NCBI GenBank assembly: GCA_900466605.1
Contig: UBMU01000018.1
Span: forward strand, 38,359 to 102,358
Source: Hyphomicrobiales bacterium
Lineage (GTDB): Bacteria > Pseudomonadota > Alphaproteobacteria > Rhizobiales > Rhizobiaceae
Direction: 5' to 3'
Length of the DNA: 64,000 nucleotides
Shown piece after piece: positions 17,533 to 27,573 of the stretch (positions are counted from its first letter, which is position 1; each line of letters begins with the position of its first letter). Both the position numbers and the translations under genes were made by a program. The notes beneath the pieces are model-generated. The model was not told the DNA's origin. It saw only the letters and a list, made by a program, of their open reading frames with translations, and made no database searches.

Positions 17533-18069
17533 TTAACGCAGGCTGGCCGGGTTCTGCGGCGAGGCCGGCTGCGAGGCGCCGCCACCGAAGAGGCCCTTGG
17601 CAGCGTTCGCGGCACTGCCGCCAGACAGCAGTTGCTGCAGGAAGGTGAAGTCCTTGCCGCCAGTCGGAGTGACGCGGGTAATCGTATCGAATACCTTGCC
17701 GTCCTTGAGGGTGTAGTTCGCGCGTCGCGTAACGATGCCGTCCTTGTCGAAGTAGATCGCCAGAACGCTCTGGTCGACGACTTTCAGCTTCTGGAAGGCC
17801 ATCGAACGCTCGCGGCGCTGAGAGATGTAGTAGAAGACTTCACCATCGAACGTCGCCTTCGTGGACGGTGTGCCGAGCGACAGGAGAACCTGCTCGCGGC
17901 TCGATCCTTCCGGCACGAGATTCAACGACTGCTCGTCGGCCACATATCCACCATTGAGGACTGTTCCTGTCTGGCAGCCTGAAAGTCCGGCGGAGGCGAT
18001 CATAATGGCAATGGCGGCATTGCTGAGGAATTTTTTGTCAGACTTGAAATACCGTTTCGTCAACGACAT
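17533..18069 (-). CDS. bamE: Outer membrane assembly lipoprotein BamE (SmpA/OmlA)
   Basis: 178 residues. A long signal peptide ends in the lipobox ASAGLSGC, with lipidation at C32. The SmpA/OmlA domain follows: VPEGSSREQVLLSLGTPSTKATFDGEVFYYISQRRER and ILAIYFDKDG-type strands. BamE is a lipoprotein of the BAM complex, which inserts beta-barrel proteins. The C-terminus has a low-complexity GGGASQPASPQNP tail. It converges with hppA on a shared terminator. Confidence 0.88.
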   Translation of the reverse strand: MSLTKRYFKSDKKFLSNAAIAIMIASAGLSGCQTGTVLNGGYVADEQSLNLVPEGSSREQVLLSLGTPSTKATFDGEVFYYISQRRERSMAFQKLKVVDQSVLAIYFDKDGIVTRRANYTLKDGKVFDTITRVTPTGGKDFTFLQQLLSGGSAANAAKGLFGGGASQPASPQNPASLR

Positions 18070-18305
18070 CTACTCCCTAAAATTATGAATGGCAGCCACC
18101 GGCCTCAGATCGCTGATGCAAAACCATTGTGGCCATTCCGGGGTGAGACGTCCCGCTGGCTCGTGCGGACAGATGGGGTGCTGTCCCGAAAGTGGCCACC
18201 TTCGGCATTGCAATTCGCGCCTGCTTCGGTAAACCAGCTTTCGAAATCATGCAACAAGGCCGGATGCTGCTTGGCGTCAAGAATGAGGCCTTTCCGGAAA
18301 AAACG

Positions 18306-18839
18306 ATGATCTTCGGGCTCTTTGGCAAGAAAAACAACAATCAGGCAATCGTGGATCGGCAATATCAGGCACTGACGTCGGCCGCGCGGATGCCCGAGCT
18401 TTATGAGCGCTTGAATGTTCCAGACACGGTGATGGGGCGCTTTGAGATGCTCTCGGCGGTGATGATACTCTTCTTCCGACGCACACGAACCTCTGAAACG
18501 AGCGGCCAGGAGATCGCGCAAGAGATCGTCGACGCCTTTTTCGAGGACATCGACTACTCCATCCGTGAACTGGGGATTGGTGACAACAGCGTGCCGAAGC
18601 GCATGAAGAAGCTGGCCGGGATGTTCTATGGTCGCCTTGAGGCTTACTCGAAGGCGATGGACGTCAGGGATGCACAGGGGCTCGCTTCCGCGCTCGGCCG
18701 GAACATTCATCCAGAGGCGATTGAGCCGGTTGATATGCGTGGCCTTGCCGACTGGATGTTTGAGGCCGAGGACTATCTTCTGTCGCAGTCAGAGGACGTT
18801 ATCGCGACAGGCTCCGCGACGCTCCCGAACGTTGCCTAA
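18306..18839 (+). CDS. Ubiquinol-cytochrome c chaperone family protein (Cbp3-like)
   Basis: 177 residues. The blocks DRQYQALTSAARMPELYERLNVPDTVMGRFEML, FFEDIDYSIRELGIGDNSVPKRMKKLAGMFYGRL and GLASALGRNI match the Cbp3/UQCC1 family, which helps assemble cytochrome b of the bc1 complex. The start at 18306 (MIFGLFGKK) fits the family; an in-frame ATG at 18192 would add an atypical tail. It is followed 10 bases later by the DUF177 gene, so the two are co-transcribed. Confidence 0.87.
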   Translation: MIFGLFGKKNNNQAIVDRQYQALTSAARMPELYERLNVPDTVMGRFEMLSAVMILFFRRTRTSETSGQEIAQEIVDAFFEDIDYSIRELGIGDNSVPKRMKKLAGMFYGRLEAYSKAMDVRDAQGLASALGRNIHPEAIEPVDMRGLADWMFEAEDYLLSQSEDVIATGSATLPNVA

Positions 18840-18849
18840 GGAGAGGATG

Positions 18850-19404
18850 ATGAAGAACAAGAGAGATGACGTGCCGTTTTCCTACCTCGTGAATGTAGGT
18901 CACGTATCGGCGAATCCTGTCGAGGTGCATCTGGAGGCCGACAAGCGGGAGCTGGAGGCGCTTGCCGACAGCTGGAATGTTCTCTCGGTGGATCGCTTCA
19001 GTGCGGAACTCCAGATCGGTCGATGGAAACGGGATGGCGTGCGCATCAAGGGCAGGGTTCAGGCCAACATCGTCCAGGCTTGCGTCGTCACCCTAGACCC
19101 CGTCCCATCGGCAATCGACGAAACCTTCGAGCAGATTTTCGTGCCGGAGAACTCCAAGCTTGCACGTCGGCCTGCCAATGATGCTGGCGAAATGGTGCTT
19201 GATCCTGACGGTCCGGACCTTCCCGAAAGTTTTGCGGGCGATACGATTGACGCAGGCGAGGTGGTCACGGAATTCGCGGCGCTTGCGATCGATCCCTATC
19301 CGCGCAAGGCTGGCGTGGAGTTCGGCGGTCACGTAGAAGACACCGGAGAGAACGATAAAAAGCCGTCCGCTTTTGCTGTGCTGAAGGATTGGAAAAAGGA
19401 CTGA
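18850..19404 (+). CDS. DUF177 / YceD family protein
   Basis: 184 residues. The pattern RVQANIVQACVVTLDPVPSAIDETFEQIFVP, with an acidic middle (DPDGPDLPES) and IDAGEVVTEFAALAIDPYPRK, is typical of DUF177 (YceD). Members sit beside rpmF and plsX and are linked to 23S rRNA accumulation in other bacteria and plants. Two ATGs overlap (18847 and 18850); the second is better spaced from AGGAG. plsX follows after about 100 bases. Confidence 0.88.
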   Translation: MKNKRDDVPFSYLVNVGHVSANPVEVHLEADKRELEALADSWNVLSVDRFSAELQIGRWKRDGVRIKGRVQANIVQACVVTLDPVPSAIDETFEQIFVPENSKLARRPANDAGEMVLDPDGPDLPESFAGDTIDAGEVVTEFAALAIDPYPRKAGVEFGGHVEDTGENDKKPSAFAVLKDWKKD

Positions 19405-19507
19405 ACCTCGTTGGGGATTTGACACAATTCAGTTGTAAGCGACGGGAAAACCGGTATTTTGGCCGAAATTTCGCCCGCCGGAGGCGAAAAACAAGGATCA
19501 GGGACGC

Positions 19508-20554
19508 GTGATCAGAATTTCTATCGACCTCATGGGCGGCGACTTTGGTCCCCAGGTTGTCATCCCCGGCGCCGCCAAGGCACTGGAAAGACATCCCGAT
19601 ATCTTCTTCGTGATGTATGGTTTGAAAGAACAGTGCGAGCCGGTTCTCGACAGGTTTCCGAAGCTTAAGGAAAAGAGCGTCTTCCACGATTGCGAGCTGG
19701 CCGTCCGTATGGACGAGAAGCCTAGTCAGGCTCTTCGCCGTGGTCGCTATATCTCCACGATGTGGCGGACGATCGAGGCGGTGAAGACGAAGGAAGCCGA
19801 CGTTGCCGTATCTGCCGGCAACACGGGCGCGCTCATGGCGATGGCGAAATTCTGTTTGCGGACGATGGCCAATATCGAGCGCCCTGCGATCGCTGCCATC
19901 TGGCCGACGCTGAAGGGCGAGAGCATCGTCCTCGACGTTGGCGCGACGATTGGCGCCGACTCGCAACAGTTGATGGATTTCGCCCTCATGGGCGGGGCAA
20001 TGGCTCGCGCGCTGTTCGAGATCGAACGCCCGACGATTGGCTTGCTGAATGTTGGCGTCGAAGAGATCAAGGGGCAGGAAGAGGTGAAGGAAGCAGGACG
20101 CCTGCTTCGTGAAGCAAACCTCGACTCGCTTGAGTATTTCGGCTTTGTCGAGGGGAATGACCTCGGGAAGGGGACCGTCGACGTCGTCGTGACCGAAGGC
20201 TTCTCCGGCAATATCGCGCTGAAGGCCGCTGAAGGTACTGCGCGGCAGATCGGCGAGTATCTGCGGTCCGCGATGTCGCGTACGCTGATGGCAAAGATCG
20301 GCTACTTCTTCGCCAAGGGCGCATTCGACATGCTGCGCGAAAAGATGGATCCGAGCCGGGTAAACGGCGGTGTCTTCCTCGGTCTCAATGGCGTGGTTAT
20401 CAAGAGCCATGGTGGCGCCAACGCCGAAGGCATTTCTTCTGCCATCGAGGTCGGTTACGACATGGCCAAGAATGGCCTCAATCAGAAAATAGAAAACGAT
20501 CTTCAAAAGTATCATGCCAAGCGGCTGCCCCCGATCGGGCCGGAAGCCGCATGA
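19508..20554 (+). CDS. plsX: Phosphate acyltransferase PlsX
   Basis: 348 residues. PlsX converts acyl-ACP to acyl-phosphate for PlsY, the start of phospholipid synthesis. The N-terminus ISIDLMGGDFGPQVVIPGA is diagnostic; other blocks are VSAGNTGALMAMAKF and GFVEGNDLGKGTVDVVVTEGFSGN. The start is GTG at 19508, which gives the canonical MIRISIDLMGGD start. It is 19 bases from fabH, so fatty-acid and phospholipid steps share a transcript. Confidence 0.96.
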   Translation: MIRISIDLMGGDFGPQVVIPGAAKALERHPDIFFVMYGLKEQCEPVLDRFPKLKEKSVFHDCELAVRMDEKPSQALRRGRYISTMWRTIEAVKTKEADVAVSAGNTGALMAMAKFCLRTMANIERPAIAAIWPTLKGESIVLDVGATIGADSQQLMDFALMGGAMARALFEIERPTIGLLNVGVEEIKGQEEVKEAGRLLREANLDSLEYFGFVEGNDLGKGTVDVVVTEGFSGNIALKAAEGTARQIGEYLRSAMSRTLMAKIGYFFAKGAFDMLREKMDPSRVNGGVFLGLNGVVIKSHGGANAEGISSAIEVGYDMAKNGLNQKIENDLQKYHAKRLPPIGPEAA

Positions 20555-20573
20555 GCGACGGGGTTTAAGTAAT

Positions 20574-21545
20574 ATGATCCGTTCAGTTGTTCGCGGGTTC
20601 GGAGCCGCACTTCCGAAACGCGTTATGACCAATCGCGACATGGAAGATGTCGTGGACACATCAGATGAATGGATTGTCCAGCGAACGGGCATTCGCCAGC
20701 GCTATATTGCCGGCGAGGACGAGACGACATCATCACTCGGGGAAGCTGCCGCGCGCGCAGCGCTCGACCGGGCCGGTTTGACGCCGGCTGACATCGATCT
20801 CATCATCTGTGCCACCTCGACGCCCGACAACACCTTTCCGGCGACTGCGGTCAATATCCAGAACCGGCTGGGGATGCATCATGGCTTTGCCTTCGACGTG
20901 CAGGCAGTTTGTACGGGCTTTGTCTATGCTGTAACGACGGCCGACGCCTATATCCGCGGTGGCCTCGCCAAGCGCGTGCTGGTGATCGGCGCCGAGACGT
21001 TCTCCCGCATCCTCGACTGGAATGACCGCACGACCTGCGTTCTCTTTGGTGACGGCGCTGGCGCAATCGTGCTCGAAGCCGCGGAAGGCGAGGGCACCAC
21101 CGCGGATCGCGGCGTGCTGACGGCTCACCTGCGCTCCGATGGTTCGCACAAGGACAAGCTCTACGTCGATGGAGGCCCTTCGACAACAGGCACGGTTGGC
21201 AAGCTGCGCATGGAAGGCCGCGAAGTCTTCAAATATGCGGTCGGCATGATCACCGACGTCATTCAGGCCGCCTTCGACGCAACCGGGACGACTGCTGACG
21301 ATCTCGACTGGCTGGTTCCGCATCAGGCCAATCGCCGTATCATCGACGGTTCCGCCAAGAAGTTGCATATTCCTGCTGAGAAGGTAGTCGTTACGGTTGA
21401 TCTTCACGGCAACACCTCCGCCGCCTCGATTCCGCTCGCGCTAGCAACGGCTGCCGGCGACGGCCGCATCAAGCAAGGCGATCTGGTGATGCTGGAAGCG
21501 ATGGGTGGCGGCTTTACCTGGGGCGCTGCACTCCTGCGCTGGTAA
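20574..21545 (+). CDS. fabH: 3-oxoacyl-ACP synthase III
   Basis: 323 residues. FabH condenses acetyl-CoA with malonyl-ACP, the first round of fatty acid synthesis. The catalytic triad is visible: C113 in QAVCTGFVYAV, His in LVPHQANRRI and Asn in DLHGNTSAASIP. The TSDEWIVQRTGIRQR block near residue 29 is typical. The start at 20574 (MIRSVV) lies just after plsX. ihfA follows at about 100 bases. Confidence 0.97.
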   Translation: MIRSVVRGFGAALPKRVMTNRDMEDVVDTSDEWIVQRTGIRQRYIAGEDETTSSLGEAAARAALDRAGLTPADIDLIICATSTPDNTFPATAVNIQNRLGMHHGFAFDVQAVCTGFVYAVTTADAYIRGGLAKRVLVIGAETFSRILDWNDRTTCVLFGDGAGAIVLEAAEGEGTTADRGVLTAHLRSDGSHKDKLYVDGGPSTTGTVGKLRMEGREVFKYAVGMITDVIQAAFDATGTTADDLDWLVPHQANRRIIDGSAKKLHIPAEKVVVTVDLHGNTSAASIPLALATAAGDGRIKQGDLVMLEAMGGGFTWGAALLRW

Positions 21546-21652
21546 CCTGAAAATCCAAAAAACTACCGACGAACAAGAGCTTGACCGTGAGGCGCAAGAC
21601 AAATACTCTTTGTTCGCTTTCATAATATAATTGGCAAATGGGCGGGGAAACC

Positions 21653-21991
21653 ATGACCGGAAAGACAGTGACGCGAGCAGACCTGGCGGAATCGGTTTTT
21701 CGCAAGGTTGGTCTTTCGAGAACCGAATCTGCCGAGCTTGTGGAAACTGTCATCGACGAGATCTGTAACGCGATTGTTCGCGGCGAAACCGTCAAGCTCT
21801 CGTCTTTTGCGACCTTTCAGGTGCGCGACAAGAATGAGCGTATCGGCCGCAATCCGAAGACCGGCGAGGAAGTGCCGATCTCTCCTCGTCGCGTTATGAC
21901 ATTCAAGGCGTCCAATGTCTTGAAGACGCGGATTCTCAAGGCGCACACCCTGCGCAAGACCAAGCAGAAGACCGCCAATCCGGCTTCTTGA
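21653..21991 (+). CDS. ihfA: Integration host factor subunit alpha
   Basis: 112 residues. IHF-alpha with IHF-beta bends DNA at specific sites for transcription, replication and recombination. The DNA-binding arm reads GRNPKTGEEVPISPRRVMTFKAS, with the intercalating proline. Helices TRADLAESVFRKVGLSR and the beta region VKLSSFATFQVRDK are standard. The ATG at 21653 follows GGCGGGGAAA; an ATG at 21638 is in frame but has no ribosome-binding site. The next gene is merR, a conserved order. Confidence 0.94.
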   Translation: MTGKTVTRADLAESVFRKVGLSRTESAELVETVIDEICNAIVRGETVKLSSFATFQVRDKNERIGRNPKTGEEVPISPRRVMTFKASNVLKTRILKAHTLRKTKQKTANPAS

Positions 21992-22208
21992 TTGAGCCGC
22001 AGGGAGGGAATGGCTCTCCCCTTCGGTGACAACAACTACAATCTTCCCTGAACGATCTGTGCGATACTCAAGACGTGACTTGAATTCGCGGCGTCAAACC
22101 GTTGAAATGTGATGAGTCGCGGTTCGGTTCTGGCATTCGTGAGACCTCGCTGCGCCTTATCAGCCGAACGGACACGCGGCACACCCCAAGACCGCGTAGG
22201 GAGTAAGG

Positions 22209-22751
22209 ATGTTGGATAAGAGCCCCGATGCGTTCCGCACCATCAGCGAAGTGGCGGACGACCTAGACCTTCCACAGCATGTCCTGCGCTTCTGGGAAAC
22301 GCGGTTTCCCCAAATCAAGCCGATGAAGCGCGGCGGCGGTCGCCGCTATTACAGGCCGGAGGATATCGATCTCCTGAAAGGCATTCGCCATCTGCTCTAT
22401 GATCATGGCTACACGATCAAAGGTGTGCAGAAGCTTCTCAAGGCCAACGGCAACAAGTTCGTGATCTCTATCGGCCATGGCGACCTTGCCAGCGTCCAGG
22501 CGCTGACGGGCGGTCAACAGGATGGTGCCGACTCGGCCGAACCGCGGGTCGGAATGTCTGACGAGGATCAGGTTGTCGGCCGTGCGAAGCCGCCGATTAC
22601 CCGCCGGTTCTTCAACTTCGGCGGCGGCGACGAGGAATCTCCGGAAGTATCCATCGGCAAGTCGAGCGTCGGCAAGGAGGATCGGGCGCTGCTTCAGGAG
22701 GCGCTCTACGATCTCCTCGAGTGCAAGCGCCTGCTGGACCAGGTTCGCTAA
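22209..22751 (+). CDS. MerR family transcriptional regulator
   Basis: 180 residues. The N-terminal winged helix is AFRTISEVADDLDLPQHVLRFWETRFPQIKPMKRGGGRRYY, then ILLKGIRHLLYDHGYTIKGVQKLL-type helices. The middle is low-complexity and acidic, and the C-terminus is a helical stretch (LLQEALYDLLECKRLLDQVR). This is the MerR gene commonly found right after ihfA in alphaproteobacteria. It has no metal-binding cysteine set, so it is unlikely to sense a heavy metal. Its signal is unknown. Confidence 0.9.
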   Translation: MLDKSPDAFRTISEVADDLDLPQHVLRFWETRFPQIKPMKRGGGRRYYRPEDIDLLKGIRHLLYDHGYTIKGVQKLLKANGNKFVISIGHGDLASVQALTGGQQDGADSAEPRVGMSDEDQVVGRAKPPITRRFFNFGGGDEESPEVSIGKSSVGKEDRALLQEALYDLLECKRLLDQVR

Positions 22752-22872
22752 ATCCGTCATCCAAACGCCTCCCGGTGACGGTGCCGGGAAGTGTCGCCGC
22801 TATTTAATCGGCAGCAGCCGTTATGGGTGTTGCACCAGCTGGTGCCGAGTTCGGTGCCCTCAAGGAAGCCAA

Positions 22873-23538
22873 TTGACTGCGTTTCATTCTGTTCCCGGCA
22901 AATTTTACGACGCCTTCCTGTTCGATATGGATGGCACGCTCCTGAACTCGATTGCGGTGGTCGAACGCGTCTGGAGCGAGTGGGCAACGCGGCACGGTTT
23001 CGAGCCAGAGGTTTTCCTTAAGACGATCCACGGCATTCGCGCCGGCGATGTCATTCGCCAGCTTGCCCTGCCGGGCGTCGATGCCGACCATGAGGCGAGA
23101 CAATTGCTGAAGGAAGAGATGGAGGATGTCGAAGGCATCGTCGAGATTCCGGGAGCGATCGATTTTCTGCGCAGTATTCCACCGACGAAGTGGGCGATTG
23201 TCACCTCCGCTCCGATCGAGCTCGCCAGACGGCGTATGACTGCGGCGGGCATTCCGACACCTATGACCATGGTGAGCGGTGACGAGGTGGCGGCTGGAAA
23301 GCCGAGCCCGGAATGCTATCTGCTGGGAGCCAGGCGCCTTGGCGTCGATCCGTCGAAATGCCTGGTATTCGAGGATGCTGTCGCAGGAATTCTCGCGGGG
23401 GAAGCAGCGGGCGCCGATGTGACGGTTATTACCGAAACGCATGCGACGCCGTTCGATACGCCGCACTTTTCGATCCCTGACTATCGGGGCTGGCGTGTTG
23501 AAACCGACCCCGATGGTCGCGTTGCGCTGATTAAATAG
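22873..23538 (+). CDS. HAD superfamily sugar phosphatase
   Basis: 221 residues. HAD motif I is FLFDMDGTLLNS with nucleophile and acid aspartates, motif II the TS in WAIVTSAP, motif III K in GKPSPECY and motif IV VFEDAVAGI. The cap insertion between motifs I and II puts it in the HAD-IA (beta-phosphoglucomutase/YfbT-like) class, which acts on sugar phosphates or 2-phosphoglycolate. The likely start is TTG at 22873, six bases after AAGGAAG; the frame stays open well upstream but there it overlaps merR. Confidence 0.85.
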   Translation: MTAFHSVPGKFYDAFLFDMDGTLLNSIAVVERVWSEWATRHGFEPEVFLKTIHGIRAGDVIRQLALPGVDADHEARQLLKEEMEDVEGIVEIPGAIDFLRSIPPTKWAIVTSAPIELARRRMTAAGIPTPMTMVSGDEVAAGKPSPECYLLGARRLGVDPSKCLVFEDAVAGILAGEAAGADVTVITETHATPFDTPHFSIPDYRGWRVETDPDGRVALIK

Positions 23539-23546
23539 CGACGCTT

Positions 23547-23741
23547 CTAGTGCTTGCGCTGCTGAAGCGCCTGCTTTTTCATCCGTTCGTACGCGGCAAG
23601 CATCTTCGCCTTGACCGAACCCAACGTCCCCAATTCATGCCCGCAGGTGAAGCAGACAAGCGTATCGCTGTCGAGCGGTTCAGGCCGTTCAAATTTCATT
23701 CGGGTATTCCGGCATTTCGGGCAGGGGATCTCGATCTGCAT
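23547..23741 (-). CDS. Small zinc-ribbon protein
   Basis: 64 residues with two CxxC knuckles, CPKCRNTRMKFERPEPLDSD and LVCFTCGHELG, so a zinc ribbon. The C-terminus is basic and helical (KMLAAYERMKKQALQQRKH). It could bind nucleic acid or a protein partner; the family is not recognised. It ends 8 bases from the HAD stop, tail to tail. Confidence 0.72.
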   Translation of the reverse strand: MQIEIPCPKCRNTRMKFERPEPLDSDTLVCFTCGHELGTLGSVKAKMLAAYERMKKQALQQRKH

Positions 23742-23866
23742 GTCTTGTCCAATTTCCTGTGTTTCGCATGTCCCATATTCGGGTAGGGCGGATCGAGCAA
23801 GCGTTTTTAGGGGTCGCTGCAGCGAGGTTTCATAGCCATTGCTTCTTCACCTGTTCGATCCGCCGG

Positions 23867-26520
23867 TTACCACCGGATGCGAAGGCCGACGCGCCCCGAG
23901 ACCGCCTCGAAGTCCTCTCCATTTACATTGAAGTGGTAAGACGCGTTTGCGTAGATACGCGTGTTCTCGCTGAGATCGGCCGTTAGTCCTCCCCCCAGTT
24001 CGAGCGTGGTTGCCTTGCGCATCGCCGTTAGGGGAGTGTCTTCGAAGAAGATAACGTCCGTCGTTTTGAACTCTTGCCAGAGATTGGCGAGCAGGAACGG
24101 CGAAAGCACTTTGCCTTCATAGTCGTAATTTCCCTCGAAGCGGACGCCCAGGCGCCCCGTGAAGGCGTCATTGTCATCGTAGTTGATGCTCCCGCCGGGA
24201 TCGCTCGCCTGATCGAAGCTTTGGAACTGCCAGATGATCTGCGCCTGCGGCTCGAGCTTCCAGCGTTCTGTAACGGCGATGCCCGTTCCCGCCTCGAGGG
24301 AGGCAGTCAGCGCAACGCCGTTGATATCCGTTCGATAGTTGCCGATCGAGTTGGAATTCGCATCGAGCACGGAGCCCATCAGCACACCGTCGAGGTAGGC
24401 ATTGCCGTCCCAAGTACGTGTCCAATAGCCGCCGAGGCTGTAAGCATTGATAGACAGGTCGCCAACGGCGATGTTGCGTCGGTTGAGTGAATCTGCCCGC
24501 ACGTCTCCCCAGGCCCGGGAGTAGCCCGCGAAGACCCCGAAGGTATCCACCGTCTTTCCATGCTCGCGCTCGTAGAACGGGGCGCCGACCTGAAAGCCGA
24601 ACGCTTGCCCATCATACTGCTCGTTTAGCAGCCGCTTAAGATCCTGATCATAGGTTTCACCGAACAGCCGCGTCCACATTGCGTTGCCCACTTGCTCTTG
24701 CGGCATCCAGGCTTGCTCGCCGTGGCGCTCGTGGAAGGTGCCGAGCGTCGTCCGCAACAGTCCGCGCGACACACTTGGGACCAGGGTCAGGAGGGGGACT
24801 TCAGGACGGATGGATGGGCCCGGTATGAATTCGCCATCGCCATCGCCATCGCCCCCGCTGCCATCGCCGGTATCGACATCGCAATCGTCGTCTTCGCAAC
24901 CCGGAAACAGACCTGGTGGTATCGGCGGGTTGGTGCCATCAATTCCCTCGAAATTGTTGCGCAGATACCAGTTGTTTGCCGTTCCGGCGGCAGAACTCCC
25001 TTTGACGAGAAAGTACTCATAGATCCCTGCGCTGACGCGTCGGCTCAAGACGAACGAGTCGTCGTTCGTTGTTGCGCCGTTGATCGCCTGGACCACTAGG
25101 ATACCTTGTTCTGTTTCGTCGCCAGCACCGCCCACATTCGTGACGTGTATTCCCGTCTGCCCTGATCCCACGCCGGAGTCGATAACTAGCTTGTCAGCAG
25201 GTGAGCTGTCGTTGCCGAGCACGCTTTGCAGCCACAACTGGCCGGAATTCCCGACGTAATTTCCGACAATCGTCAGAGAGTCGGAAGTGGAGTTGGAGCC
25301 GCTCGTCAAGTCGATGACGCCGGCATTCGTGACCGATGCCAACGTGCCCGCGACGAAGGGAGAAATCGTCGAGGTGAAACCGCTTCCATTGAGCACGCTC
25401 GTTCCGTCAATGGTCAGCGCTCCAGTGCCGGTCACCGAGTCACCCAATACTAGATTATTGTTCATCGTGAGTTCGGAACCGCTGGTCAGCGAAATGAGCT
25501 CCCAGTTGATCAGCCGATTTGGGTTGCTGTCTGTTGTATTCTGCCAGGTTAGCGTATCGTTGCCTTGCCCGCCGTTGATCTGGATCGTCTTCAACTGGGT
25601 GTCCGTCAGTCCCTGGAAGACAGCATTGTCATCGCCATCACCCATATCGATCCACCGATAAGGCCGCCTGTCCAGATCATGACGTCGTTGTCGACACCAG
25701 CTCTGAGAAAGCCGGTGACTTCGCCACCCGAAAGTTCGAAACGGTCGGTCCCGTCTGATTGATTGACGTCAGCGTTGACCCGTCCCCCTAGCATCTGGAA
25801 CAGGTCATTGCCGCTGCCCTGATCGATGAAACCGTTGATCTGGCCGGGATCATGATTGACGATCGTGTCGTTGCCCGTGCCTAGCTGGGTGGTACTTTGG
25901 ATCGTGCCGAAGTTATCGACGAATGTTTCGCTGGCCCCGGTGACGAAAATGCCGCTGTTCAGCGAGGCTCCCGCTTTGTTGAAGATATCGGTCGTGCCAT
26001 TGCCGTTGATCGTGATGCCGTTGTTGAGGGTGCCGGCGTTTGTGATGGTATTGGCGCTATCGCCGGTGAAGGAGAAGGCGGCATTTATCGAAGCTCCGGC
26101 ATTGTTCGTCACCGAATAGATGCCGTTGCCGACGACGACCAATCCACCATTGATATTGCCCGAGTTCTCGAAGGTCGCCACGCCATTATCGGTCAACGTG
26201 ACACTCTGCAGGTTGCCGGCGGACTTTGCGTTTAAGGTCCCGATATTCGAGAGCGTGAGTGGACCATTCAGGTTTGTCCCCGACAGAATATCGATCGTCA
26301 GGTCACCCTGTCCGTTGCTTGAAAAACCGGCGGGGTTCCCGGTGCAAATGACCGTGTCGCCGGAAACGGGAACCGCGGGATCGCAATCCGCGCGTGCGGT
26401 CGTTGAAGCGCTGGTGCCAATGATTAAGCCAGCGAAAAAAAGCGATAATTTTAAGTGGATAGTTGAGCCGGCCACCAGCCCGTTATTCGAATGCAACTTC
26501 AACCCATGGTAGCCGGTCAT
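23867..26520 (-). pseudogene. Autotransporter adhesin split by a frameshift
   Basis: Together the two frames make a type Va autotransporter of about 885 residues. The upstream frame (26520 to about 25607) has a signal peptide ending STTARA, then beta-helix repeats with GG spacing. The downstream frame (from about 25645) continues the helix, has a linker with GDGSGGDGDGDGE repeats, and ends in a C-terminal beta-barrel (AMWTRLFGE to SGRVGLRIRW, terminal aromatic Trp). The frames join near 25645-25652. The ATG at 26520 follows AAGGAGACGGC. If the frameshift is real, the barrel is lost and no adhesin is surface exposed; the rest of the barrel frame shows no other damage. Confidence 0.85.
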
Positions 26521-26872
26521 GCCGTCTCCTTGTAGATGCAGTGAATAATGCAAGGATAGGTATAGTGCAGAGTGTAGGGATGCGCCAGTATAAGGCTATG
26601 ATTTTTTAGACGAAACTGCTGTAGCCTGCGGTCGGCACACTGCTTTTCCCGATGATTGGCCGGAAGCGCGGTCGCGACCGTGTAGCCCATGGGCGCAGGT
26701 GTGCTCGATCCAAACGCCAAGGCAGGTTCGACATAAAAAGTTGCCCGCATCGCGAAGGACGCCTGGAAGCCGCCATCGCTTCCACCTCGCTCGCTTTTTA
26801 TTCACAGGTTAGCAATTTTCCCTTGCGCTCCCGAACCCTATTTCATAAAGGAAACAGGCCGTTTCGGCAGGT
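26521..26872. other. Gene-free stretch between autotransporter and tRNA-Pro
   Basis: 352 bases. It holds the autotransporter promoter and leader (minus) and the tRNA-Pro promoter (plus). Open frames here have no recognisable family and no good ribosome-binding site. Confidence 0.4.
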
Positions 26873-26949
<77 letters not shown>

Positions 26950-27179
26950 TTTACATTAACCTTCGGTACCCCCAGCAGCCGAAGGAAATTCTTCCACTTC
27001 ATTGTCAGCGCTGACTAGCGCTTGCGCCGCAATTGCCGCTGTTGCCGGCAGCATTCCGGCCGCTGATCGCGGCCCTCCTAAATTCAGCAAAAACATCTCC
27101 GGTAGAAATTTGTCTCGATAACTCGAATAACTATTAGTTATATGTAATATACATGCTGCGAAAATTGGATGGACGATCC

Positions 27180-27395
27180 ATGGCGGGCATTGAGACGAAT
27201 GAAGCATGTCGCGAAACTCTATCGGAACCCTTTGAGGCTCTGGTCGAGAAGGCCGTGTCGTCGGGTTGGCCGGAACATGAAGTTGCGCTGGCGATGTCGG
27301 AGCTGGCAGAGGCCTTGGTCGTCAGGGTTAGTGCAAGGGTCCTTATCGAGGGCTCGATTTATTCGCAGCTTGCCTCGGAGCGGGCGAAGAACTGA
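27180..27395 (+). CDS. Small hypothetical protein
   Basis: 71 residues, mainly helical and acidic (FEALVEKAVSSGWPEHEVALAMSELAEALVV). No signal, membrane span or known motif. The start at 27180 is the second in-frame ATG; 27153 is an alternative. It shares the spacing and helical style of other small rhizobial proteins, but no function can be offered. Confidence 0.5.
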   Translation: MAGIETNEACRETLSEPFEALVEKAVSSGWPEHEVALAMSELAEALVVRVSARVLIEGSIYSQLASERAKN

Positions 27396-27573
27396 GGCAG
27401 GATTAGGCCGTCAGGTCGGTACGGAAGGCTCGTTCACATAAATGTTTCCGTCGGAGATGTTCGGTTGATAATTGACCGGCGCGGGCGCATAGTGTGCCGT
27501 ATCGTCGGCTATGGATGGGCGGCCGGCGACACTGTTGGTGGTGTTGTTAGCCCCTGATGGGAACCGTGGCGCG

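Noticed and set aside
22765..22830. Possible tRNA or RNA gene between merR and the HAD gene
   Set aside because: There is a small TCCCGG/CCGGGA hairpin but no tRNA fold, CCA end or T run.
24800..24870. CRISPR-like repeat
   Set aside because: The repeat is a coding GDGD linker of the autotransporter with no spacers.
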